Below, piece by piece: positions 35,916-43,790 of a stretch of DNA of 64,000 nt; positions within the stretch are counted from its first letter, which is position 1, and every line of letters starts with the position of its first letter. The stretch comes from CAYULW01 sp964445815. GTDB taxonomy: Bacteria > Bacteroidota > Bacteroidia > Flavobacteriales_E > Vicingaceae. The notes beneath the pieces were generated by a model that did not search any database, was not told the origin of the DNA, and worked only from the letters and a program-made list of their open reading frames with translations. The translations under genes were made by a program, and so were the position numbers. The DNA lies in assembly GCA_964445815.1 (NCBI GenBank), contig CAYULW010000011.1:1-64000 (forward strand), written 5' to 3'.

Positions 35916-36590
35916 CTATACACCAGTATAAGTCTCCACCCCAAAAACAAAATTCATCTCCCCCCACTTTCTTTTTTCCTGAAGCACTTGCATGGCAAAA
36001 CCCTTTTCGGCCGCCATACTTTTGATCTGATCAATCTGACAATCTTCAGACAAAATCATAAAGACTTGGGCTTGGACATAGTCGCCCAACTGTAAAAACA
36101 ACTTTTGAAAATAGGCAAAGTCCTCTCCACAAAACCAGGCGGCTTCTTCTACAGTCTCTGCTTTTTTAGGGTAGTAGGGCGGATTGATGATGATAAAATC
36201 AAAAGTCCTTCCCTTCAGATTTTCAAAGAGATCGGATGGTATGCATTCCACTTCCACTTCATTCATTTCTGCATTTTGCTTTGCATTTTCCAAAGCTTTG
36301 GGGTTAATGTCAGTCGCCATCACATTCGCGCCTTTTTTGGCGGCAAACACACTGATCATTCCCGTACCACAGCCCAATTCCAAAAATAATTTTTGATTGA
36401 GGTCTTTGTCTTCTAAAAACTGCATCAACAGTTTAGTGCTCAAGGTCCAATGCGGATAAAAGACCCCAGGATTGACCACACCTTTGATGTTTTTATAGCG
36501 GTAGGCTCTTGGTTTGGAGAAATACCATTTGGCCAGGTGTTGAACAAGAGGGCCGATCAGCCTTAATACAAGTCGTCTGAGGTAGCGCAT
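35916..36590 (-). CDS. SAM-dependent methyltransferase with NPPY motif
   Basis: 224 residues. Motif I is FLELGCGTGMISVFAAKKG, motif II ends in ATDINPKAL, and motif IV is the NPPY tetrapeptide in FIIINPPYYPKK, found in N-methyltransferases acting on glutamine, adenine or guanine (PrmC, RsmC-like). Its ATG overlaps the stop of the radical SAM gene in TAATG. The pairing with a B12-type radical SAM protein recurs in this window. Confidence 0.88.
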   Translation of the reverse strand: MRYLRRLVLRLIGPLVQHLAKWYFSKPRAYRYKNIKGVVNPGVFYPHWTLSTKLLMQFLEDKDLNQKLFLELGCGTGMISVFAAKKGANVMATDINPKALENAKQNAEMNEVEVECIPSDLFENLKGRTFDFIIINPPYYPKKAETVEEAAWFCGEDFAYFQKLFLQLGDYVQAQVFMILSEDCQIDQIKSMAAEKGFAMQVLQEKRKWGEMNFVFGVETYTGV

Positions 36591-38104
36591 TATTCTCCGT
36601 AAAAGCCTTCGATTTCAGGCTGCCTGTACTTCCATAGTTTTTGCATCGCCTTAATTTCATAGGGATAATGGTAAAAGCCCGTTTGATACCTCCACTTGGA
36701 GGCGCTACGCATCAATGAACGCTTAATGCCCTTTATTCTGAAATCCGACTTGGTAGGATGATAACCATTTAAGACCACTTCAAAATTCCTGATCTTATCA
36801 ATCATGGCAGGAGTCAACCAGGGTGTCAAGGGGTTTTTGCGCAGATCAAAATTCTCCCAGGAAGGGTTGAGCCAGTCTTCCAGTTTGGATGGGAATTCAA
36901 AGCCCGCTTTGGTGATCTGCTCATACAATTCAGAACCTTCTGTTGGCACCGGACTGTACAGATAAATGATGATCTCCGTATCGGGGTTCAACTGTTTGAT
37001 TTCTTTGATAAAATGAATGTCTGCATCAATCTGAGCCATCACTTTCTCTTCAGACTCTCCGGGCATGCCCAAGACAAAGGAGTATTCGGGAACTATCCCA
37101 AATCGGCGCAATCTGGCGGCAAATGCTTTGATCTGTGCTGCAGTTTGCGTTCCGCCTTTGTCCATTTGCTTCAAAACCTCATCCGATCCCGTCTCTGCGC
37201 CAAAGAAGATCATTTCACAACCGGCCTCTTTCATCAATTGCAGGTCTTCATCGCTGTATTTGTCTATGGTGTCTATGCGTCCTTCTCCCCACCACTTCAT
37301 ATTATCGTTCAAGATCAGTTTTGAAAACTCAACCACCCGCTTTCTGGAGGTAAAGAAATTATTGTCGTGAAACTCTATAGAATCCACTCCATAGGTGTCT
37401 TTCAACCACTTGATGTCTTTGTACACATTCTCCGCCGATTTTCCCTTCCACCTTGCATTGTAGATCGGCACCACCGCACAAAAGGAACAGGTAAAAGGGC
37501 AACCCAGACTGGAGTGATAGGCCATGGTTTTTTGGCCCAGAAATGTTTTTTGCAAATAGTTGTTGATAGGATAAAAAGAATTGAACAGCTCATAAGGCAA
37601 TTGAGGTAAATCATCCTGATTGAGTAATTCTTCCTTAGCCGTTTTAAAGACTTTTCCTTCATTCAAATAGATCAGATTCTTGATTTGATCGACGGCTTCA
37701 TTGTTCTCCAAAGCATTTAGCAATTTAGGGAAAGCCGTATCACCCGGGCCGCTCACCACAAAGTCAACATAGCCACTATTCAAGACAACTGGGTGTTGAT
37801 TCGCTGCAAAATAACCGCCCCAAATGATCTTGACTTCGGGAAATTGTGTTCTGACTGCTTTACTGATAGGAATGGCCTGCCTTAACTGAGGGCCCGGCAT
37901 AACTGTAACACCAAAATAAGCGACTTTCTCCTTCTCAATCAGATGCATTATTCTGCCAGAAGGATCAGATTCCATGTTGCCATCCACAAACAGCACTTCA
38001 TAGTCTTTGTTTATGGCAGCTGCTACTTGTAAAATGGAGTTCGGCACACGGTGTTTCCATCGCCCACTCTTTGGATTAAACAAAATGACTTTTTGCTTTG
38101 TCAC
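36590..38104 (-). CDS. B12-binding-domain radical SAM protein
   Basis: 504 residues. The start VILFNPKSGRWKHRVPNSIL and WGGYFAANQHPV form a cobalamin-binding-like domain. The radical SAM cluster is C202, C206 and C209 in LGCPFTCSFC, with HDNNFFTSRKRVVEF, FFGAETGSDEVLKQM and SFVLGMPGE following. It resembles BchE/HpnP-like B12 radical SAM enzymes. The start is GTG at 38104, only a few bases after an exact -7 element TACCTTTG (38116-38109). It ends in a one-base overlap with the methyltransferase gene. Substrate unknown. Confidence 0.9.
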   Translation of the reverse strand: MTKQKVILFNPKSGRWKHRVPNSILQVAAAINKDYEVLFVDGNMESDPSGRIMHLIEKEKVAYFGVTVMPGPQLRQAIPISKAVRTQFPEVKIIWGGYFAANQHPVVLNSGYVDFVVSGPGDTAFPKLLNALENNEAVDQIKNLIYLNEGKVFKTAKEELLNQDDLPQLPYELFNSFYPINNYLQKTFLGQKTMAYHSSLGCPFTCSFCAVVPIYNARWKGKSAENVYKDIKWLKDTYGVDSIEFHDNNFFTSRKRVVEFSKLILNDNMKWWGEGRIDTIDKYSDEDLQLMKEAGCEMIFFGAETGSDEVLKQMDKGGTQTAAQIKAFAARLRRFGIVPEYSFVLGMPGESEEKVMAQIDADIHFIKEIKQLNPDTEIIIYLYSPVPTEGSELYEQITKAGFEFPSKLEDWLNPSWENFDLRKNPLTPWLTPAMIDKIRNFEVVLNGYHPTKSDFRIKGIKRSLMRSASKWRYQTGFYHYPYEIKAMQKLWKYRQPEIEGFYGE

Positions 38105-38108
38105 AGCC

Positions 38109-38116
38109 CAAAGGTA
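38109..38116 (-). promoter_or_regulatory. -7 element immediately upstream of the radical SAM start
   Basis: TACCTTTG on the minus strand matches TAnnTTTG exactly and ends four bases before the GTG at 38104, so transcription would begin at or very near the start codon. A -33 box at 19 bases is not evident. Confidence 0.4.
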
Positions 38117-38152
38117 ACCGTCATTCTCTTATTTTTAGACATTATTCTCATT

Positions 38153-38848
38153 TTGGAAAATTCAACGTTCGAAGAGCAGTACATTCAAGTTAGAAAAGCC
38201 GAGGGTAGAGTTTTAGAAACGACTGAAATTCAATCTCTTCCTAAAGCTTTTGCGAACAATCCCAATAAGCAAGAATGGCAAATCAGAGCAAAGTCTGCCC
38301 AACGCTTTCAGCGCTATCTCAAAGCATCTGATTTTAAATCCCTCCTAGAAATCGGTTGTGGCAACGGATGGTTTACACATTTGTGCACAAAAGAAGTGCC
38401 CCATAGCATTGGCATAGATGTCAACCGTTATGAATTGGTGCAAGCCAAAAAAGCCTTTCCAAAAACAGAATTTCACTATTGGGACATTTTTGAGCCACCT
38501 CCTTTCTCAGAGAATTTTGACTGCATTGTTTTGAATGCGGTCATTCAGTATTTTCAAGATTTTAAAGCCACAATTGAACGCTTAAGTCAGTTTCTGAATC
38601 CGGATGGAGAGATACACATCTTAGATAGTCCTTTTTACAACAGCTCAGAAGTTAATCAGGCTAAAAAAAGAACGGAAGACTACTACACCAAAATAGGGTT
38701 TCCGGAAATGAGCAAGTACTATTTTCATCATGACTTCAATTCTGTGAAGCACTTTGAAACGCTTTATCAAGCCAATAAAATAAAGCAATTTCTAACAGGA
38801 AAGGACAGCCCGTTTAACTGGTACAGGTATAAAATTAATCGAGTATAA
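38153..38848 (+). CDS. SAM-dependent methyltransferase (class I)
   Basis: About 231 residues from TTG at 38153. Motif I is SLLEIGCGNGWFTHLC, followed by IGIDVNRYEL and FDCIVLNAVIQYFQD. The frame is open upstream to 38051 but that part overlaps the divergent radical SAM gene and looks non-coding. It resembles small-molecule methyltransferases. It converges with the arylsulfotransferase-like gene, overlapping it by 14 bases. A weak -7-like TATTTTTA lies at 38130-38137. Confidence 0.82.
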   Translation: MENSTFEEQYIQVRKAEGRVLETTEIQSLPKAFANNPNKQEWQIRAKSAQRFQRYLKASDFKSLLEIGCGNGWFTHLCTKEVPHSIGIDVNRYELVQAKKAFPKTEFHYWDIFEPPPFSENFDCIVLNAVIQYFQDFKATIERLSQFLNPDGEIHILDSPFYNSSEVNQAKKRTEDYYTKIGFPEMSKYYFHHDFNSVKHFETLYQANKIKQFLTGKDSPFNWYRYKINRV

Positions 38849-40346
38849 TTCTCTTTTTACAAGTGCCATCAGAGTAGAGGTAAAAATAAATGGTATTGAA
38901 TTCCGGCTCTTCTACTCTTCTTCCCAATACATCAAAAATAGAAATAAGCACAGGCTCTTTTGTGGTTTTTAGCTCTTCAATTCCTATTACCGTGCAATGC
39001 TGATTGATGTTGTTCACTTTAACAGGCAATGAACCGATCATTCCTTCTCCATGATTGACCCACACTTGGTATTCTCCCGGGCTGGTGACCAATAAGCTTG
39101 AATCGGTAGAGCCATCATTCCAGACATATTTGTTCATTCCTCCCGGTGCATGAAGCCGAAGTAGATTGTTCACATAGGAGCAAGTCACTTGAGGCCTGTT
39201 CCATGAAAATGAAACCGGTATATCGTATGTTACCGCTCTATAACTCATGACAGAGTCTCTGAATAAAACTTCTGAAACAATATTATCCGCACTATCCAAT
39301 ACTACAAGAGTTGGATTTGGTCTATAGCTAAACCCATAACCAATGGTTTTATAGTTGTTGGGTTTCAACTGGAAATTGGCCATTGCCCTTGCAAAATAAG
39401 GTGTCGGAGTTGTATAGTCCCACACCTTTGTTGCCGTCATGTTGCTTGTATCCAAAGAATATATTTTTGGTCTTGATATTTTTGGTGTAGCAGCCATATT
39501 GGCATTGTCAAATAAGCTAATGTTTCCATTCGCAAGTCGTCTACAATCATGTTGACCACTAAAACCGGAATCATTGACAAAAGTAAAATCGCTGTTTTTA
39601 CCCCCCAGCTTCCATATAATTGAGCCGTCGTTTTTATCAATTTTTAGAATGGCGTTAAAGTGTCTCATGGAGACCAGATAATGACCATCGAAATCTTTTT
39701 CAATTGCATTTCCGTGGCAATAATCAAATGCCGCAGAATCATAACCATATACATTATCATAGGACTCGAATGGATCTAAAACATCATTGCTGTTCCACTC
39801 AAAAACCAAATTATGGCTCGCATCAAATTCCTGAATGGTAAAGCCCACCAAGTGAGTGTTTTTACCTCCCGGAGCACCGTTAAATGTAAAGCCACTGTAA
39901 TCGACAACAGAATCCGATTTGCCGGAAATCAGGTAATTGCCATTTGACAAGACCTCAAATTCATGGCTATCATTCGTAAATCCATTGATGGGCTTAATGC
40001 TGTCAACAAGATATAAATTCGAATCATACACCTGAAACTTATCGCCTTCTACCACGGTAAAAATTTGATGATTCGGATGGTATTTAAAATCCGTAAAAAA
40101 GATTCCGGGCTTTGATTTATACCATAATACATAACCCATACTGTCTAAAATTAGACTCGAAGGCAAAACAGGAGCATTTTGAGGTGGAATAAAAATGGGT
40201 GTCAATAAATAGTTTTCCTGAAAGCTGCTATCATTGATGACAAATTCAAACTGTGGTAAGTCCGGAGGGACAGGTCGATTAAAGTTCTGAGCCTTAATAA
40301 AGAAAGCTGAAAACACTATTACAATACATAAAATGGTTTTTTTCAT
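38835..40346 (-). CDS. Arylsulfotransferase-like propeller protein with T9SS sorting tail
   Basis: About 503 residues from ATG 40346. Signal peptide (KKTILCIVIVFSAFFIKAQ), then a beta-propeller of the ASST type with conserved His in CHGNAIEKD, MRHFNAILKID and GQHDCRRLANGNISLFDN. The end (ISIFDVLGRRVEEP...YLYSDGTCKKRIIL) matches a short type IX secretion C-terminal signal. It is likely secreted or surface-attached. ASST enzymes move sulfate between phenols; whether this one is active is not certain. An in-frame ATG at 40397 is upstream but less likely. Confidence 0.82.
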   Translation of the reverse strand: MKKTILCIVIVFSAFFIKAQNFNRPVPPDLPQFEFVINDSSFQENYLLTPIFIPPQNAPVLPSSLILDSMGYVLWYKSKPGIFFTDFKYHPNHQIFTVVEGDKFQVYDSNLYLVDSIKPINGFTNDSHEFEVLSNGNYLISGKSDSVVDYSGFTFNGAPGGKNTHLVGFTIQEFDASHNLVFEWNSNDVLDPFESYDNVYGYDSAAFDYCHGNAIEKDFDGHYLVSMRHFNAILKIDKNDGSIIWKLGGKNSDFTFVNDSGFSGQHDCRRLANGNISLFDNANMAATPKISRPKIYSLDTSNMTATKVWDYTTPTPYFARAMANFQLKPNNYKTIGYGFSYRPNPTLVVLDSADNIVSEVLFRDSVMSYRAVTYDIPVSFSWNRPQVTCSYVNNLLRLHAPGGMNKYVWNDGSTDSSLLVTSPGEYQVWVNHGEGMIGSLPVKVNNINQHCTVIGIEELKTTKEPVLISIFDVLGRRVEEPEFNTIYFYLYSDGTCKKRIILD

Positions 40347-40378
40347 TTTATTAAATATGAATCGATTTGTTAGATCAG

Positions 40379-40397
40379 ATGAAATTAATGATTTCAT
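40379..40397. promoter_or_regulatory. 19-bp inverted repeat upstream of the arylsulfotransferase-like gene
   Basis: ATGAAAT (40379-40385) and ATTTCAT (40391-40397) are perfect inverted arms around TAATG, 33 bases before the ATG at 40346. A candidate operator; no binding protein is assigned. Confidence 0.35.
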
Positions 40398-40525
40398 TTA
40401 AGCATTAATGTCTTTTTAATGCTACCTCTTTTCTGATGAGAATGTACACTCCATCTAAAACTCTGATTGGCGTGGTGATGGAGTTTTGGGAATGCTGTTA
40501 TTGTAAATAAATATTGGAAAGCAAA

Positions 40526-43500
40526 TTATTGTACAAGAAGTTTTAGTTGTTCTGTTCTCGATTCGTTGACAATATGAATTAAATATATCCCCTCCCGGAG
40601 TTCCGATATGGGTATTTTGATGCGATGATTGTTAGAATTCACCTGTAACACCTTTTTCCCACTAGAATTATAGAATTTGATCTCTGATTGGCCTGTAAGC
40701 CCTTCAACATGAATTACTTCATCGGCAGGATTGGGATAAACAGAGATATCATTCATTTTGTCATAATGATTTAAAACTATAGGACCATATATGTCATACT
40801 CTCCATTAAAATCATATTGAACCAAACGATAATAATAGAGGTCATCCGGTCTTAAATTCTGATCGATAAGCGCATATGTTTTTGTTGAGTTTGAATAGCC
40901 AGAGGCTTTTATTTGACCAATAGAATAATAATTTGAAGCATCAGCGCTTCTTTCTATTTTAAAATAGTCACTACTTACTTCGCTTGCCGTTTCCCATTCA
41001 AGTTGAGCTGAAGAAGGTGATATTCGGCGTATCGCAAAATTGGTAAGTAAAACGGGTAAAGGGCTTTGCGATTCATTTCCGGTTCCTAGTGCATAATAGC
41101 CATCACTGGTTAAAGTCACACTGCTAAAAACAACTTGATCTCCATCCAGTGTGGGGGTTATAGACTGATTGGTCCATGTTCCACTGGTTCCTGAACGAAA
41201 CAATAGGTTATAGTTGATGGATTTATGTGCTTTATCTCCAGACTTAGATCCGGGAAATCCTTGCGCCTTTACGTCACTAAAGTCGAACCTAAGGTTAACT
41301 ACCGGGTCATCACCAGTATTGGTTACATCAAAATACCAGTTTCTATCCCATCTGGATACATTTTGACCTAAGTGATCGGTTGCGTCAGACGAATTAATGC
41401 TATTGTTTGAAACCTTATGCCCCACCATCACATAATCTCCGTTTTCAAATCCCGATACTTGCTCAATAATCAAACCTCCGGAGTTCGCCCCATTATTGCT
41501 TCCGTCACTTTCGGTTCCAACACCCGCTACATCAAGATCAAAATCTCCATTTCCGGGATCATCTCCACTGTATTTATCGTTGCTAACACTAATTTCATAT
41601 TTTGCCCCCAAATACGACTCCACAATGTTTTTTTCCGCTGTATTTAAGAGTTTGTCGTAGAAAATCAACTCGCTAAAGTAACCGTCCAGCCAATGGTTAT
41701 TTCCATTCCACCTTCCAACGGACAGCAAGCTGTTATTTGTATTTACCAGAACTTCATTATCGGTCGCGCTCAAGTCAGACCCATTTGCACTTGCAGCATG
41801 CATAATAGATGAATCAGCAGGTTTAAACTCTTGTGTGAATACTTGCCACTGCTGACCTGTAATGGCATCACCGAAACGCGCCGTATCACCATCCCAACTG
41901 TAATATTTATTAATATTAGCCACATCGTCCTCATCATTGGCCTTGCGACGAGAAAGGCTGATTTGCTCCCCTCTCGCTAGTCCGTCTCCCGCACTGTATA
42001 CGTAATCGTTATCGTCATTAGCCTGATTTGTATTGTTAAAATAAGCAACGGAAAAAACCGTCATTGGTGGTGTAAAATCAAAGCCCATTGTTCCTGATAA
42101 AAATGAGTTTGCACCGTCAAACTCAATGGCTGAATGATCATTAACAAATTGAGGTTCTAAAGCCGGAATATAAAGGTGGGTTTCCTGAGTCACCTTGTTT
42201 CCATTGCCCGATTCATCAGCTATTGCAAGGATTTCATCTCCGGATTCCCCTTCCATATCTCCTACATTGTACCAAAGTTTTAAGTTAGAGCTTCCGTCAG
42301 TTTCTCCCACACCACCCGGACCTTTATATCCGCTTGCAACAGGAGAGTAACCAACTTGGCTATCACTATCTATTGTTCCCAGCGTATAGTAGCCATCAGC
42401 AGTCAGCTCAACATCATCGAAAATAACCGCATTAGGTATAACAGTACTTGCTGTTGCAACTATGCTCCAACTTCCTGCAGGACTGTTTTTATAAATTAAC
42501 TTATAATCAGACACATCATTTTGATCGAGGCCACCAAAACCAATCTCGCCTTTTGCCTGCGAAAACACAAACTTACAATTGACATCATCGCCTGTGTTTG
42601 TTATATCCAGCCACCAGGCCCTATCCCATCTTGCCACTATACTTCCATTAACATCACTTGTATTCACCGAATTTTCACTTACATTATGACCATAGAGTAC
42701 ATAATCACCATCATCAAAATCGGAAACTATATCTAAATCCAATCCGGCTGATTCAGCACCTGAGTTTGTTGACCCCGAATCAAAGCCTATTCCCACTACA
42801 TCCAAATCATTATCGCCATTTCCGGGATCATCGCCTGTATAATAATCACTAGCTATTGACACATCATATTTTGCAGACAGATAAGAGTGTATAATGTTAA
42901 GTTCAAGAACACTGAGTACTTTATCAAAAACCATTAGTTCTGCCAAACGTCCATTCAATCTATTGTCTCCGCCATGATACCACTGTCCTATTCTATAAAT
43001 TCCATCTGTACTTGGAAAACTGCTATAATCATCATTGGTTGTTGACGCTGCACCATTTTGATAAAACGTATGGTACTGGGATGTTGTAGCATTGACTTGT
43101 GATAATATATTCCATTGTTGAGCAACTATTGTGTCTCCAAGTTTTGGCGAACCATCATTCACCCATGAATAATATCTATTTCCATCTCCACCACTGGATT
43201 TCCTTCTCGCAATTGAAAAGTGTTTATAACTGCCCCCGCCTGATCCAATACTAATGATATAATCGTTTGTATTTGCGGCCTGATTGAGATCGTTAAAGTA
43301 AGGCACGGCAATTATGGTACAGGGAGCCCCAAAACTTCCCCCAAAAGAACCCTGGAGATACCCCGCACTCCCATTAAAACCAACTACAGGATTACCATTA
43401 ACAATATTTTCTCTAAAGTGAGGTTTATTCGCTGTTCCGGTTATAGATGCATCGTTTCCGTAACCTGAAATATCTTTCCAGATTCCCACTGTATTAAGAT

Positions 43501-43660
43501 CAGTAACTCCTGTTATTTTTGCGGCGTCCAGCCACAATACCAAATCAGAGGTGCCACTCGTATCCTCTATCGCCCCGGGACCATTTTGAGCAAAAACGAC
43601 ACAAGAAAAAATATACAAGAAAGTGAAAGTTGCTGTTTTTAGCCGGCACATAAGGCTCAT
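40526..43660 (-). CDS. Large T9SS-sorted surface protein with duplicated LamG-like domains
   Basis: 1044 residues. After a signal peptide (FTFLYIFSCVVFAQ) two homologous blocks of about 400 residues occur. Each has a concanavalin/LamG-like lectin fold ending in IIHSYLSAKYDVSI or IVESYLGAKYEISV, followed by a YxGDDPGNGDxDLDVxG motif and WDRxWxxDxTNTGDD. A fibronectin-like stretch (LEWETASEVSSDYFKIERS) and a type A T9SS sorting domain (ISVYPNPADEVIHVEG ... LREGIYLIHI) close it. It is probably exported by T9SS and may bind carbohydrate or surfaces. Start is ATG 43660 or 43651. Confidence 0.88.
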   Translation of the reverse strand: MSLMCRLKTATFTFLYIFSCVVFAQNGPGAIEDTSGTSDLVLWLDAAKITGVTDLNTVGIWKDISGYGNDASITGTANKPHFRENIVNGNPVVGFNGSAGYLQGSFGGSFGAPCTIIAVPYFNDLNQAANTNDYIISIGSGGGSYKHFSIARRKSSGGDGNRYYSWVNDGSPKLGDTIVAQQWNILSQVNATTSQYHTFYQNGAASTTNDDYSSFPSTDGIYRIGQWYHGGDNRLNGRLAELMVFDKVLSVLELNIIHSYLSAKYDVSIASDYYTGDDPGNGDNDLDVVGIGFDSGSTNSGAESAGLDLDIVSDFDDGDYVLYGHNVSENSVNTSDVNGSIVARWDRAWWLDITNTGDDVNCKFVFSQAKGEIGFGGLDQNDVSDYKLIYKNSPAGSWSIVATASTVIPNAVIFDDVELTADGYYTLGTIDSDSQVGYSPVASGYKGPGGVGETDGSSNLKLWYNVGDMEGESGDEILAIADESGNGNKVTQETHLYIPALEPQFVNDHSAIEFDGANSFLSGTMGFDFTPPMTVFSVAYFNNTNQANDDNDYVYSAGDGLARGEQISLSRRKANDEDDVANINKYYSWDGDTARFGDAITGQQWQVFTQEFKPADSSIMHAASANGSDLSATDNEVLVNTNNSLLSVGRWNGNNHWLDGYFSELIFYDKLLNTAEKNIVESYLGAKYEISVSNDKYSGDDPGNGDFDLDVAGVGTESDGSNNGANSGGLIIEQVSGFENGDYVMVGHKVSNNSINSSDATDHLGQNVSRWDRNWYFDVTNTGDDPVVNLRFDFSDVKAQGFPGSKSGDKAHKSINYNLLFRSGTSGTWTNQSITPTLDGDQVVFSSVTLTSDGYYALGTGNESQSPLPVLLTNFAIRRISPSSAQLEWETASEVSSDYFKIERSADASNYYSIGQIKASGYSNSTKTYALIDQNLRPDDLYYYRLVQYDFNGEYDIYGPIVLNHYDKMNDISVYPNPADEVIHVEGLTGQSEIKFYNSSGKKVLQVNSNNHRIKIPISELREGIYLIHIVNESRTEQLKLLVQ

Positions 43661-43719
43661 GAAAATTGATTAACTCATCAAATTTCATGAAACTACTAAG
43701 TGAACCTTATTCTATGTGC

Positions 43720-43741
43720 CACTACAACAGCACTACAATAG
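43720..43741. repeat. Tandem 11-bp direct repeat
   Basis: CACTACAACAG is immediately followed by CACTACAATAG, one mismatch. It lies upstream of the T9SS surface-protein gene (start 43660) and downstream of the TPR-LuxR gene. A TTTCATGAAA palindrome sits between it and that start. Possibly a regulator site; function unknown. Confidence 0.5.
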
Positions 43742-43790
43742 ACTATTAAAACACAACAAAAAAAATTAACTCACTGATAATCAAAAGCGA

